The notes under the pieces are model-generated. The model was not told the DNA's origin. It did no database searches and was given only the letters and a program-made list of their open reading frames with translations. A program made the translations under genes and the position numbers. This document shows positions 31,839 to 40,746 of a stretch of 64,000 nucleotides of DNA, piece by piece. The DNA is from Microbacterium sp. MYb72 (lineage in GTDB: Bacteria > Actinomycetota > Actinomycetes > Actinomycetales > Microbacteriaceae), in NCBI RefSeq assembly GCF_002979415.1, contig NZ_PCOT01000008.1, forward strand, positions 1-64,000. Reading direction: 5' to 3'. Within the stretch, counting starts at the first letter, position 1. Each line of letters opens with the position of its first letter.

Positions 31839-31876
31839 GAGGGGAGAGCGGATGCCGCGGCATCCGCTCTCCCCTC
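31839..31876. repeat. 38-bp perfect palindrome flanking the retron-like module (right)
   Basis: Bases 31839-31857 are exactly complementary to 31858-31876 (GAGGGGAGAGCGGATGCCG and its complement). It sits 34 bases upstream of the aminotransferase ATG and 33 bases upstream of the retron a1. Its right portion repeats the 30160-30191 element. It may insulate the two divergent transcription units, or mark an insertion boundary. Confidence 0.8.
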
Positions 31877-31909
31877 CCCTCCGCGCAGCCCACCTGACAC
31901 ACTGAACCC

Positions 31910-33040
31910 ATGAGCCTTCCTCACGACGACATCGATCCGGACGGACTGCTGGAGTACTCGGTGGTCTTCACCGATCGGTCGCTGAACCACATGTCCGCCC
32001 GCTTCGTCGCGGTCATGCAGCAGACCCTCGAGATCCTGCGCGAGGCGTACGGCGCGGAGGACGCGGTCGTGGTCAACGGCGGCGGCAGCTACGCGATGGA
32101 GTCGGTGGCGCGGCAGCTCGCGACGGGGCGCCGCGCGCTCATCGTCCGCAACGGGCTGTTCTCCTACCGGTGGTCGCAGATCCTCGAGACCGGCGGCATC
32201 GCGTCATCCGTCGTCGTGTGCACGGCGCGCCCCGACGGCGACGACGCGCAGGCGGAGTGGAGCCCCGCGCCGATCGACGAGGTCGTCGCCGCGATCCGGT
32301 CGTCCCGGCCGGACGTCGTGTTCGCCCCGCACGTCGAGACGGCCGCGGGCATGATGCTGCCCGATTCGTACGTCAGGGCCCTCGCCGACGCCGTGCACGA
32401 GGTCGGCGGAGTGCTCGTGCTGGACTGCATCGCCTCTGGGGCCATGTGGGTCGACATGACGGCGCTCGACGTCGACGTGCTGATCAGCGCCCCGCAGAAG
32501 GGCTGGAGCGGATCCCCCGGCGTCGGCTACGTCATGCTCGGAGAGCGAGGACGGGATGCCGTCGTCGCCGGCGCCACGACGAGCTTCGCTCTGGACCTCG
32601 GGCGCTGGCTCGCGATCTCCGACGGCTACCGCGACGGAACAGCGGGGTATCACGCGACGATGCCGACCGACACGATCGCCCACAACCTCGCGCAGATGAT
32701 CGAGACGCGCGGGCTCGGCTTCGCCGCCCTGCGGGACGCGCAGGTCGAGCTCGGAGCGAGAGTGCGGGCGCTCCTCGCCGCACGGGGTCTGCCGTCGGTG
32801 GCTGCGGAGGGGGTGGCCGCACCGAGCGTGGTCGTCGTGCACACCGATGATCCGGGGCTCCGCAGCGGTGCGCGCTTCCGCGCGGAGGGCGTGCAGATCG
32901 CCGCCGGGGTGCCCCTGCACTGCGGCGAGCCTGATGCCTTCTCGACCTTCCGGGTCGGACTCTTCGGCCTCGACAAGCTCACCGACGTCGACGGCGCGGT
33001 CGCGCGGCTCGAAGCGGCTCTCGACCGCATGGGGGTCTGA
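31910..33040 (+). CDS. Class V aminotransferase (PLP-dependent)
   Basis: 376 residues. Fold-type I PLP enzyme of the serine-glyoxylate aminotransferase/phosphoserine aminotransferase-like class. VVNGGGSYAMESVARQL resembles the phosphate-binding turn, VLDCIASGAMWVDM supplies the aspartate that contacts the pyridine nitrogen, and ISAPQKGWSGSPG carries the Schiff-base lysine. Substrate is uncertain. It stands alone between the retron-like module and a convergent peptidase gene. A 38-bp palindrome lies in its 5' region. Confidence 0.88.
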   Translation: MSLPHDDIDPDGLLEYSVVFTDRSLNHMSARFVAVMQQTLEILREAYGAEDAVVVNGGGSYAMESVARQLATGRRALIVRNGLFSYRWSQILETGGIASSVVVCTARPDGDDAQAEWSPAPIDEVVAAIRSSRPDVVFAPHVETAAGMMLPDSYVRALADAVHEVGGVLVLDCIASGAMWVDMTALDVDVLISAPQKGWSGSPGVGYVMLGERGRDAVVAGATTSFALDLGRWLAISDGYRDGTAGYHATMPTDTIAHNLAQMIETRGLGFAALRDAQVELGARVRALLAARGLPSVAAEGVAAPSVVVVHTDDPGLRSGARFRAEGVQIAAGVPLHCGEPDAFSTFRVGLFGLDKLTDVDGAVARLEAALDRMGV

Positions 33041-33101
33041 CAGGCCTTGATCCGCGTACCCGGCGAGCTCGATCGGCTCCGCAGGGACGATCCGCCCGGC
33101 G

Positions 33102-34226
33102 TCAGTCGCCGACCGAGCGCAGGTCGTGCGGCGCGAGGTTGAGGCGCTCGCCGCCGTCGGCGGTCACGATGACGATGTCCTCGATGCGCGCGCCCCAGGA
33201 CCCGGCGAAGTAGATGCCCGGCTCGATGCTGAAGGCCATCCCCTCGCGCAGGACCAGGTCGTTGCCGGGCGCGATGTACGGCTCCTCGTGCACCGAGACG
33301 CCGATGCCGTGTCCGGTGCGGTGCAGGAAGGCCTCGCCGAAGCCGGCATCCGTCAGCACATCGCGCGCGGCGGCATCCACCTGCTGGGCCGTCGCTCCCG
33401 GTCGCACCGCGTCGACGGCGGCCTGCTGGGCGCGCACGAGCACGGCGATCCGCTCGGCCGCGTCGGGAGACGAGGGACGTCCGACGACGTAGGTGCGGGT
33501 GCTGTCGGAGTTGTAGCCGCTGGGCACGGCGCCGCCGATGTCGACCACGACGACATCGCCGTCCTCGATCACGCGGTCGGACACCTCATGGTGCGGATCC
33601 GCCCCGTTCGGCCCTGAGCCGACGATCACGAACTCCACGGTGCGGTGCCCCTCGGCGATGATCGCCTCCGCGATGTCCGCGGCGACCTCCCGCTCCGTGC
33701 GACCTGCGCGCAGCCACTCCGGCACCCGCCGATGCACCGCGTCGATCGCCGCGCCGGCACGTCGCAGCTCCACGATCTCGGCGGCATCCTTGATCATCCG
33801 GCTCTCGCGCAGCACGGGGGTGGCGAGTTCGAGCCGCACACCCAGGCGCTCGGCCAGCGGGATCACGTGCAGTGCGGGCAGCGCATCCGACACCCCCACC
33901 CGCGACACCGCGCCCAGGGCAGAGGCCACGAGGTCGTAGGGGTTCTCGCCGTCGACCCAGTCGGCGACGGCCAGCCCCAGCTCGCCGACCGCGGTGCTGC
34001 GGACCTTCGCGAGCTCCATGCGCGGCACGACGATGGTCGCGGCGGCGCCGGGACGCACCACCAGGGCGGTGAGGCGCTCGATCGTGTCGCCCTCCACCCC
34101 CACCAGATACTGCAGGTCGGGACCTGGACCCACGACGATGCCGTCGATCCCTGCATCCGCAGCGAGGGCCGCAGCCCGGTCGAGTCGATCGGCGTACACG
34201 GAAGCGGGGAACGGCGTTGTGCTCAC
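33102..34226 (-). CDS. M24 family aminopeptidase (Xaa-Pro peptidase type)
   Basis: 374 residues. An N-terminal creatinase-like domain (about 10-140) precedes the pita-bread catalytic domain. The dinuclear metal ligands are visible: the two aspartates in VDIGGAVPSGYNSDSTRTY, the histidine in HRTGHGIGVSVHEEP, and the glutamates in SIEPGIYF and ARIEDIV. The family removes N-terminal residues next to proline; substrate is not defined. It is followed at 11 bases by the start of the intergenic space to the LuxR gene, both read leftward, so they may be cotranscribed. Confidence 0.92.
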   Translation of the reverse strand: MSTTPFPASVYADRLDRAAALAADAGIDGIVVGPGPDLQYLVGVEGDTIERLTALVVRPGAAATIVVPRMELAKVRSTAVGELGLAVADWVDGENPYDLVASALGAVSRVGVSDALPALHVIPLAERLGVRLELATPVLRESRMIKDAAEIVELRRAGAAIDAVHRRVPEWLRAGRTEREVAADIAEAIIAEGHRTVEFVIVGSGPNGADPHHEVSDRVIEDGDVVVVDIGGAVPSGYNSDSTRTYVVGRPSSPDAAERIAVLVRAQQAAVDAVRPGATAQQVDAAARDVLTDAGFGEAFLHRTGHGIGVSVHEEPYIAPGNDLVLREGMAFSIEPGIYFAGSWGARIEDIVIVTADGGERLNLAPHDLRSVGD

Positions 34227-34236
34227 GACGTCAACG

Positions 34237-36774
34237 CTACTGCGCAGGTCGGCCCGGCGGAACGGAAGGCTGCGTGCCGTCGAGATGGCGCGCGATGCCC
34301 GCGCGCGAGCGCAGACCCGTCTTCTGCAGGATGCGTGCGACGTGACTCTCCACGGTGCGAGGGCTCAGATGCAGCCGTTCGGCGATCATGCGGTTCGTGT
34401 GTCCGTCGGCCACGAGCTCCGCGACGTCCTGCTCCCGCGGAGTGAGCGCGTCGAGCGGAACATCCTCCTCGGCCGTGGGAGCGCCGAACCGGGCGATCGC
34501 CGCTTCCGCGAAGCGCCGATACAGCACGGCGCCCGCTCGATCGAACAGGTCCGCGGCCTCGCGGGCGTCGGCGAGAGCATCCGCCATCCTGCCCTGACGC
34601 ACGCGCAGCTGGGCGCGGAACATCGTTCCGTGCCCGATCTGGGACGGGTGGTCCGCGCGTCTCCCCCACTCGATGGCCGCCTCGGCGTGAGCGAGCGCCT
34701 CGTCGAGATCGCCCCGCGCGACGGCGAGCTCACCGAGACCGATGTGCTTCTGCGAGGCGAAGATGTCGTGGCGATCGATCTCCAGAGCCTCGAGATCGGC
34801 GGGCTGGCCGAGCACGATCGAACCGCGGCAGATGAACAGGCGCACGACACGACGCCACCACAGGATCTGCGGCAGCCCCGCCTCCACGAGTCTCCGGTGG
34901 CGGGTCGCGAACTCCTCCGCGCTCACCCGACCGGGTGCGGCGACCAGCGACGCGGTGAGCGCCAGCGGAACGGCGTCCGGCCAGTTGTACTTCTCCGACG
35001 CCGCTATCGCCAGTTCGCTGAGCTCTTCAGCCTCGGCGCACCGATCCAGGGGGATGCAGAGGAAGGCGAGGATCAGATAGAGGTGAGGCAGCACGTGAAA
35101 GCGCCCGTGCGACTCGGCGAGGCGGATGCCGCGCTCCACGAGGCGGGCGCCGTCGTCGAAGTCTGCCAGGAAGTGCGCGCACCACCCCATCGCCGTGACG
35201 ACGTCGAGAACGGGCAGCAGCTCCGACGCGGTGAGCGTCTCGAAGCCGTCCTTGGCGATGCGGTAGGCCTCCCGACCGCGATCGAGATCCCCCACCCTGA
35301 GGTGCGACAGCGCGCGCAGCCCGGCGAGGGCGGTGGCGTGCCCCGGCCGCTCGTCGTCTTCTCTGAGCCAGGCCCTGGCATCGATCTCGTAGTCGCCGTC
35401 GTGCATGACGGCCAGGGTCGCCAGCTCGACGATCACCTCGGGAGCGAGGGTCGCCGCTCCGATGTCCCGCGCGAGTTCGAACGCCTCGTCGGGTCGGCCC
35501 TGGATGCGCAGCGACTGCATCAGAAGGGAGAGTGCCTCCCCCGTCGGCTGCTCGGAGACATGCGCCTCGCGCAGCACCCGCTCGGCCTCGACGGGCCGTC
35601 CGTCGAGCAGGAGCGCACGCGCCAGCCCCAGGTCCCGAGCGCGATGAGGGATCCTCGTCGTTCGCATGAGCATCGCGATGCTGCTGCGCGGAGACGTCGA
35701 GGTCACGATCGCCGCGGCATCCACGATCGTCTGGATCTCGTCCTCGGTCAGATGCGAGCCGAGCTGCTGCAGATGGGAGGCGCGTTCCAGCAGGTCCGAC
35801 GCGCTCTCGGCGGCGAGGCGGTGCGCTCGCCGCCGAGCACCGGCCCGCATGTGGCGATAGGCGGCCGCACGGATGAACGGATGGACGATCCTCAGCTCGT
35901 CCGCGTCGATGAGGCCGCGGCGGGCCAGGCGGTCGGCCGCGTCGGCGAGGGCGTCATCGGTCGGGGAGCCGTCGGAGAAGGTGCCATCCATCCGGACGAG
36001 TCGTGCGAGCGCGGCGGGGGCGACCGCCGGGGTGAGCGAAAGGGCATGCAGCAGCGCCAGCGCAGGCGCGTCGAGTGTGCTGAACTCCCCGCGGAGAGCG
36101 TCGCCGATCTCGAGCGGTTCGCGCGCGTCGGTCCGGGCGGGTGCATCCCGCGCGGCATCCGCGAGCAGGCGGAGGAACAGCGGGTTCCCGCCGGCGAGCT
36201 CCACGAGGGCATCGTCATCGGCGCCGTGCTGGCGGAGGAGGTCAGCGGCCTCGTCGTCGGCGAGCGGTGCGAGGCCGATGCGGTGCACCTGGGCGCCTCC
36301 GCGTGCGACCGCGTGCAGCAGCGTGTCCGGTACGGTGCCGGTTCGGAAGCACAGCACCAGGACGAGACCCGTCGTGGTGGGGTCGGCCAGCAGCCCTTCG
36401 ATCAGCTCCGCGGCAGGGTCGTCCAGCCAGTGGGCGTCGTCGATCACCAGCACGGTCGGTGAGCTCGACAGCGCGTCGCGGACATCGCGCTGCAGGGCAC
36501 GCGGTGCTCGCTGGGCGAGAAGCAGGGCGAGGTCGGCATGCAGGAGATCCTCGACGATCGCTCGGATGCCGCCGAGGGGGATGTTCGTCGCGATCTCATC
36601 AGGGCGGGCGAAGAGCGTGCGCTGAGGAGGCCCCGAACGCAGGAACTCTCCGACGAGAGCGGTCTTGCCGATCCCGATCGGTCCCTCGATGAGGATGATC
36701 CGGTGGGGAGCGTCGGCGGACGTCTCGGCGTGCGTGATCAGGCGATCGAGCTCGTCTCGACGTCCGATGAACAT
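34237..36774 (-). CDS. Large ATP-binding LuxR family regulator (LAL/MalT type)
   Basis: 845 residues. An N-terminal AAA/STAND ATPase has Walker A EGPIGIGKTALVGE (about 29-42) and Walker B TVLVIDDAHWLDD; the middle (about 300-770) is helical, TPR-like; the C-terminal GerE domain shows LTPREQDVAELVADGHTNRMIAERL. AGGGGAG upstream of the ATG at 36772-36774 (MFIGRRDEL) decides the start; the frame extends further to 36963 but without a site. LAL regulators sense small ligands, often sugars or metabolites. It is divergent from the LAxTG Ig-repeat gene, its likely target. Confidence 0.92.
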   Translation of the reverse strand: MFIGRRDELDRLITHAETSADAPHRIILIEGPIGIGKTALVGEFLRSGPPQRTLFARPDEIATNIPLGGIRAIVEDLLHADLALLLAQRAPRALQRDVRDALSSSPTVLVIDDAHWLDDPAAELIEGLLADPTTTGLVLVLCFRTGTVPDTLLHAVARGGAQVHRIGLAPLADDEAADLLRQHGADDDALVELAGGNPLFLRLLADAARDAPARTDAREPLEIGDALRGEFSTLDAPALALLHALSLTPAVAPAALARLVRMDGTFSDGSPTDDALADAADRLARRGLIDADELRIVHPFIRAAAYRHMRAGARRRAHRLAAESASDLLERASHLQQLGSHLTEDEIQTIVDAAAIVTSTSPRSSIAMLMRTTRIPHRARDLGLARALLLDGRPVEAERVLREAHVSEQPTGEALSLLMQSLRIQGRPDEAFELARDIGAATLAPEVIVELATLAVMHDGDYEIDARAWLREDDERPGHATALAGLRALSHLRVGDLDRGREAYRIAKDGFETLTASELLPVLDVVTAMGWCAHFLADFDDGARLVERGIRLAESHGRFHVLPHLYLILAFLCIPLDRCAEAEELSELAIAASEKYNWPDAVPLALTASLVAAPGRVSAEEFATRHRRLVEAGLPQILWWRRVVRLFICRGSIVLGQPADLEALEIDRHDIFASQKHIGLGELAVARGDLDEALAHAEAAIEWGRRADHPSQIGHGTMFRAQLRVRQGRMADALADAREAADLFDRAGAVLYRRFAEAAIARFGAPTAEEDVPLDALTPREQDVAELVADGHTNRMIAERLHLSPRTVESHVARILQKTGLRSRAGIARHLDGTQPSVPPGRPAQ

Positions 36775-36941
36775 GTGCTCTCCCCTCCGCGCACAGAATG
36801 AGAATAGTGGGATATCGCTTCCCACGGGGCTTTTCTCGAACCATTCGATCAATTGCCGTGTTTCTACGGATGCGCGCTCTTCAGCCCGATTCATAGCCTG
36901 TGCATGATTGTGTCCGCCGACCCCAGTACAGGAACCACTCG

Positions 36942-39011
36942 ATGACATCGCAGCTACGCACACGCCTCAGGCGCCTCCTCGGCGCGGGCACCGGCATCGC
37001 CCTCGCCGTCGGCCTCAGCGCCGTCGTGATCGCGGCGCCAGCCCAGGCCGCCACACAGGACGGCGTCTACGTCGGGGAGAACAGCCACGGGTACGACATC
37101 ACGATCACGGTGTCGGACGGCAAGGTGACGGACGTCGCCACCACCTCCACGATCTTCTGCGGGCTCAACCCGCCGATCCCCTCTCCGCTCACGTTCAACG
37201 ACATCCCCGACACGGCCATCGGCGCGGACGGGACCTTCCAGGCCAACTGGACTTATCAGATCGATGCCGACTATCACGCCGAGTACTGGCTGGGCGGGAC
37301 CTTCCACGACGACGGCACGGTCACGAGCTCCGGATCGAACGCCGCCGACATGGTCGGCGCGGGGCTGCAGTGCACGGGCACGCAGTTCACCTACGACGCG
37401 GCCGTCGACGGCACCCCTGCGCCGCAGATCACGGTGAATCCGAACCCCGCGACGCTGTCGCAGATCACCGATCCGGCCGGTGTCGTGCGCTTCACGGGCA
37501 CCGGCTTCGCACCGGACAGCTCGGTCGCTCTCCTCGTGGACGGCCAGCAGGCGGCGACGCGCACGGCGGGTGCCGACGGGTCCGTCGAGGTCATCCTGCA
37601 CTGGCCGAACGCCACGGTCGGCGACCACGTCGTGAAATTCACGAGCGGAGCGCGTACGGCCCAGACGACGTTCACCGTCGTGGCAGACCCGACCTATACG
37701 CCGACGGCGGCGGTGAGCCCGTCGACCACGACGGTCTCCGCGCTCGCCGGCGCCGGCGTCTCCGTCACGGGCGCGGGGTTCCCGCCGTCCGCGGCGGTCA
37801 CCATCGCGTTCGACGGCACCACCGTCACGACCGTCGACAGCGGCGCAGACGGCTCTGTCGGTTACACGCTCTCCCGCGCAGCCGTCGCACCGGGGGCGCA
37901 CACGATCACACTGACCAGCGGGCAGTGGTCGGCATCCGCCGCGCTGACCGTCGAGGCCGACCCGGTCGTCTACCACCCGACGGTGCTCGTCACCCCCGAC
38001 ACGATCTCGCAGTCGGAGCTCGCGTCGGCGGGCATCCAGGTGCAGGGCAGCGGCTTCCCCGAGAACACGCCGGTCGAGGTTCTCTTCGACGGCGCCGTGG
38101 TCACGACCGCGATCACCAGCGACACCGGAGCGGTCGCGACGTCCGTCCTCCGCTCTGGCGTCGCGGCCGGCACATCGACGGTGCTCGTGCGCAGCGGTCA
38201 GTGGCAGGCATCCGACACGGTCGTCGTCACGGCCGACCCGATCGATCCGGCCGACGTCACCCTCACTCCGTCGGAGATCGCGACCGGTGCGCTGGAGGCC
38301 GACGGGATCGCGCTCACGGCCGAGGGCCTGCCGGCTGAGGTCCCGGTCCGCGTCCTGTTCGACGGCACCCAGGTTGCGACGTTCACCGCATCCGCCACGG
38401 GCACGGGTTCGGCGTCGTTCACGGTGCCCGATGTCGCACCGGGCAGGCACACCGTGCAGCTCGTGCAGGGGCCGGGCTTCGCACCGCGGGGCGAGGCGCT
38501 CGCCGCCTTCGCGCCGGGAGACGTCCTCGGCGAGGCCGAACTGCAGGTCACCGCTGATCCGGCATCCCCCGGACTCGTGCTGAGCGTCTCGCGGATCGCG
38601 ACCGACTCGCTGGCCGCCACGGGCGTTCAGCTCGCGGGCACCGGGTTCACCCCCGGTCAGGCGGTCGCGGTCCTCTTCGACGGTCAGGAGGTCGGCGCCG
38701 CGCTCGCGGATGCCAGCGGCTCCGTCTCGTTCACCCTCCGCCGCGCGGGCGTCGCGCCCGGCGACCATCCGATCGCGCTCACCCAGGGCGATCTCCGATC
38801 CGAGGCCGTCCTGACGGTCACCGCCGCCTCGCAGCCGGGCACCCCAGGCCCTGGCACGTCGAACCCCGGGACGCCGGGTCAGGCGGGCGGGACCTCAGGC
38901 GGCCTCGCCGCTACCGGGACGGATGCCGGTCTCTGGACCGGTGTCGCCGGTGCCGCTCTGGCGCTGATGGCCGCGGGAGCGCTCATCGTCGTCCGACGCA
39001 GGCGCGCATAG
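36942..39011 (+). CDS. Secreted Ig-like repeat protein with LAxTG wall anchor
   Basis: 689 residues. A signal peptide (about 1-37, ending APAQAA) is followed by a unique N-terminal domain (about 38-160, VYVGENSHGYDITITVSDG), then five IPT/Ig-like repeats of about 93 residues, each with a G-x-GFxP element and a VLFDG/VAVLFDG-type strand. A Pro/Gly/Thr-rich linker leads to LAATG, a hydrophobic helix and RRRRA. The anchor matches the class E sortase motif. The ATG at 36942 is preferred over the frame start at 36900. Function is probably a surface stalk or adhesin; no ligand can be named. Confidence 0.85.
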   Translation: MTSQLRTRLRRLLGAGTGIALAVGLSAVVIAAPAQAATQDGVYVGENSHGYDITITVSDGKVTDVATTSTIFCGLNPPIPSPLTFNDIPDTAIGADGTFQANWTYQIDADYHAEYWLGGTFHDDGTVTSSGSNAADMVGAGLQCTGTQFTYDAAVDGTPAPQITVNPNPATLSQITDPAGVVRFTGTGFAPDSSVALLVDGQQAATRTAGADGSVEVILHWPNATVGDHVVKFTSGARTAQTTFTVVADPTYTPTAAVSPSTTTVSALAGAGVSVTGAGFPPSAAVTIAFDGTTVTTVDSGADGSVGYTLSRAAVAPGAHTITLTSGQWSASAALTVEADPVVYHPTVLVTPDTISQSELASAGIQVQGSGFPENTPVEVLFDGAVVTTAITSDTGAVATSVLRSGVAAGTSTVLVRSGQWQASDTVVVTADPIDPADVTLTPSEIATGALEADGIALTAEGLPAEVPVRVLFDGTQVATFTASATGTGSASFTVPDVAPGRHTVQLVQGPGFAPRGEALAAFAPGDVLGEAELQVTADPASPGLVLSVSRIATDSLAATGVQLAGTGFTPGQAVAVLFDGQEVGAALADASGSVSFTLRRAGVAPGDHPIALTQGDLRSEAVLTVTAASQPGTPGPGTSNPGTPGQAGGTSGGLAATGTDAGLWTGVAGAALALMAAGALIVVRRRRA

Positions 39012-39021
39012 CGGGAGGCTC

Positions 39022-39073
39022 GGGGCCGTACCCGGGCCGCGCACTCCTCACGGTGCGCGGCGGGTGCGGCCCC
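39022..39073 (+). terminator. Terminator after the Ig-repeat gene
   Basis: Outer GGGGCCG (39022-39028) pairs with CGGCCCC (39067-39073) and an inner CCGCGCAC/GTGCGCGG hairpin lies between, 11 bases after the stop. Confidence 0.75.
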
Positions 39074-39100
39074 GTGGTTCTCGCGACGTAGGATCAGAGG

Positions 39101-39376
39101 GTGCTGATCGGTCTGATGCGTCCCGTCGAAACCACCTCCGTCCGGGTGGAGGGCGCCGACCTCGCCGAGATCCAGACTCTGCTCGAGGCGCACCGGCCCG
39201 CCGGCTTCGATCTGATCTCCTCGCCTGTCGAGATGATCAAGGGGGCGGCGGTGCTCAAGTCCGTCGGGACGTTCGCTCGCCGCGACCAGGTCACCGAAGT
39301 GCAGGCCGACGACCTCGACGCCCTGCACGCGAAGGTGCCAGAGGGCTGGCAGCTCCTGAACGTCCGCGTCGCCTGA
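39101..39376 (+). CDS. Small hypothetical protein
   Basis: 91 residues from a GTG; an in-frame ATG at 39116 would shorten it by five. I do not recognise the family. The sequence has an alpha/beta character (TTSVRVEGADLAEIQTLLEA), no membrane segment and no signal peptide. Codon use fits real genes. It is convergent with aroF and separated from it by a hairpin element. Confidence 0.7.
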   Translation: MLIGLMRPVETTSVRVEGADLAEIQTLLEAHRPAGFDLISSPVEMIKGAAVLKSVGTFARRDQVTEVQADDLDALHAKVPEGWQLLNVRVA

Positions 39377-39398
39377 CGCCTCTCCTTCGACTCGCGGG

Positions 39399-39463
39399 CT
39401 GCTCCGGTCGCAAACCGGGTCCCGAATCTGCGCAGTTCGCGACCGGGCCTGCGACCGGAACAG
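39399..39463. repeat. Intergenic hairpin between the hypothetical gene and aroF
   Basis: TCCGGTCGCA (39403-39412) pairs with TGCGACCGGA (39450-39459), with CTG/CAG continuing outward past one mismatch. Lying between convergent genes, it probably terminates both. Confidence 0.7.
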
Positions 39464-39481
39464 GCCGGCGGGAGCACCCGA

Positions 39482-40555
39482 TCAGCGCGCTCGCACCCCG
39501 GCGGCCAGCTCGGCGAGGGCCGTGACGGTGGCGTCCCAGCCCATGCACGCATCCGTCACGCTCTGACCGCGCACCAGCGTGGCAGGACCGGCGGCGACGT
39601 CGAGCTTCTGGGCGCCCGCGACGAGGTTGCTCTCCAGCATGACTCCGGCGATCGCCCGCCCGTCGGCGGCGATCTGCGCGGCGAGCTCGGTCACGACCTC
39701 GGCCTGGCGCAGGTGGTCCTTGCCGCTGTTGCCGTGGCTGGCGTCGATCACGAGCCTGTCGGTGAGTCCGGATGCCGCCAGCCGCTCCGACGCGCGCCGC
39801 ACGTGCTCCACCCCGTAGTTCGGTCCGTCCGCCCCGCCGCGGAGGATCACCGACGTGTCGGGGTTGCCCGTCGTGGTGACGAGGCTCGCGCGTCCGTCGG
39901 CGCCGATCCCGAGGAAGGCCTGCGGAGCGGATGCCGCGGCCGCAGCATCCAGGGCGACCTGCAGCCCGCCGTCCGTGCCGTTCTTGAACCCGATCGGCAT
40001 CGACAGCCCGGATGCCAGCTGGCGGTGGATCTGGCTCTCGGTGGTCCGCGCACCGATCGCGCCCCAGGTCACCAGGTCCGCGGTGTACTGCGGGCTGATC
40101 GGCTCCAGGAACTCGGTGGCGCACGGCATCCCCAGCGCCGTCACATCGCGCAGGAACGCCCGTGCCATCCGCAGCCCGGCCTCGATGTCGTGGCTGCCGT
40201 CGAGGTGCGGGTCGTTGATCAGGCCCTTCCATCCGACCGTGGTGCGCGGCTTCTCGAAGTACGTGCGCATCACGACGAGCAGCTCCCCGCTGTGCTTCTC
40301 GGCCTCGCGCACCAGACGTCCGGCGTACTCCAGCCCCGCGTCGGGGTCGTGGATCGAGCACGGGCCGACGACGACGAGCAGACGGTCGTCCTCCCCCGTC
40401 ATGATGCGGCGAGTCTCGTCGCGAGTGCGCGAGACGAGGGCGGAGCGCTCGTCGCCCACCGGCAGCTCCGCGGCGATCTCGCCGGGCGCGGGGATGGTGG
40501 TGAAGCTCGCGACGTGCAGGTCGGCGGTGGCGTCGACGGTGGCGGTGTCGTTCAC
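39482..40555 (-). CDS. aroF: 3-deoxy-7-phosphoheptulonate (DAHP) synthase, class I
   Basis: 357 residues. It condenses phosphoenolpyruvate and erythrose 4-phosphate in the first step of the shikimate pathway. Hallmarks: VVVGPCSIHDPDAG, MRTYFEKPRTTVGWKGLINDP (cut here to MRTYFEKPRTTVGWKG), GFKNGTDGG, and DASHGNSGKD. The GTG at 40553-40555 is chosen because AGGAC lies upstream and the length matches the AroG/AroF family (about 350). The in-frame region to 40705 overlaps a leader peptide gene and attenuator-like hairpin, so it is not translated as part of this protein. Regulation by aromatic amino acid-dependent attenuation is likely. Confidence 0.95.
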   Translation of the reverse strand: MNDTATVDATADLHVASFTTIPAPGEIAAELPVGDERSALVSRTRDETRRIMTGEDDRLLVVVGPCSIHDPDAGLEYAGRLVREAEKHSGELLVVMRTYFEKPRTTVGWKGLINDPHLDGSHDIEAGLRMARAFLRDVTALGMPCATEFLEPISPQYTADLVTWGAIGARTTESQIHRQLASGLSMPIGFKNGTDGGLQVALDAAAAASAPQAFLGIGADGRASLVTTTGNPDTSVILRGGADGPNYGVEHVRRASERLAASGLTDRLVIDASHGNSGKDHLRQAEVVTELAAQIAADGRAIAGVMLESNLVAGAQKLDVAAGPATLVRGQSVTDACMGWDATVTALAELAAGVRAR

Positions 40556-40611
40556 GGGGTGGGTCCTGTCCACTAAGGGCGGACCCGATGCAGAGCCCGC
40601 CGAAACGGCGA

Positions 40612-40635
40612 AGGGCAGAGCGGATGCTCTGCCCT
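40612..40635 (-). terminator. Attenuator-like hairpin upstream of aroF
   Basis: AGGGCAGAGC (40612-40621) and GCTCTGCCCT (40626-40635) form a 10-bp stem with a 4-base loop, between the leader peptide stop and the aroF start. A second smaller hairpin with a CGCCG/CGGCG stem (around 40599-40610) follows. No clear T run is visible on the minus strand, so it could act by occluding translation instead. Confidence 0.65.
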
Positions 40636-40661
40636 GTCGGCTCTGAAGGTGTCGGTACGCG

Positions 40662-40718
40662 TCAGTGTCGCGACGGCCCCTCCAGAGCCGACTCGAAATA
40701 CGCATACCAATTGGTCAT
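40662..40718 (-). CDS. Aromatic leader peptide of aroF
   Basis: An 18-codon frame reading MTNWYAYFESALEGPSRH and ending in TGA, 107 bases upstream of aroF. Trp4, Tyr5, Tyr7 and Phe8 are clustered, so ribosome stalling on scarce aromatic tRNAs would be expected to control the hairpin downstream. It is too short for routine gene calling. Leader peptides rich in W/Y/F before DAHP synthase genes are known in actinobacteria; this example is recognised from sequence only. Confidence 0.8.
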   Translation of the reverse strand: MTNWYAYFESALEGPSRH

Positions 40719-40746
40719 GGAGAAGACCCTACCCCATGCGGAGAGG

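Noticed and set aside
24076..36942. Genomic island or prophage around the retron-like module
   Set aside because: No integrase, transposase or phage gene was recognised, and codon use and G+C look uniform; only the small hairpin-flanked module is suspicious.
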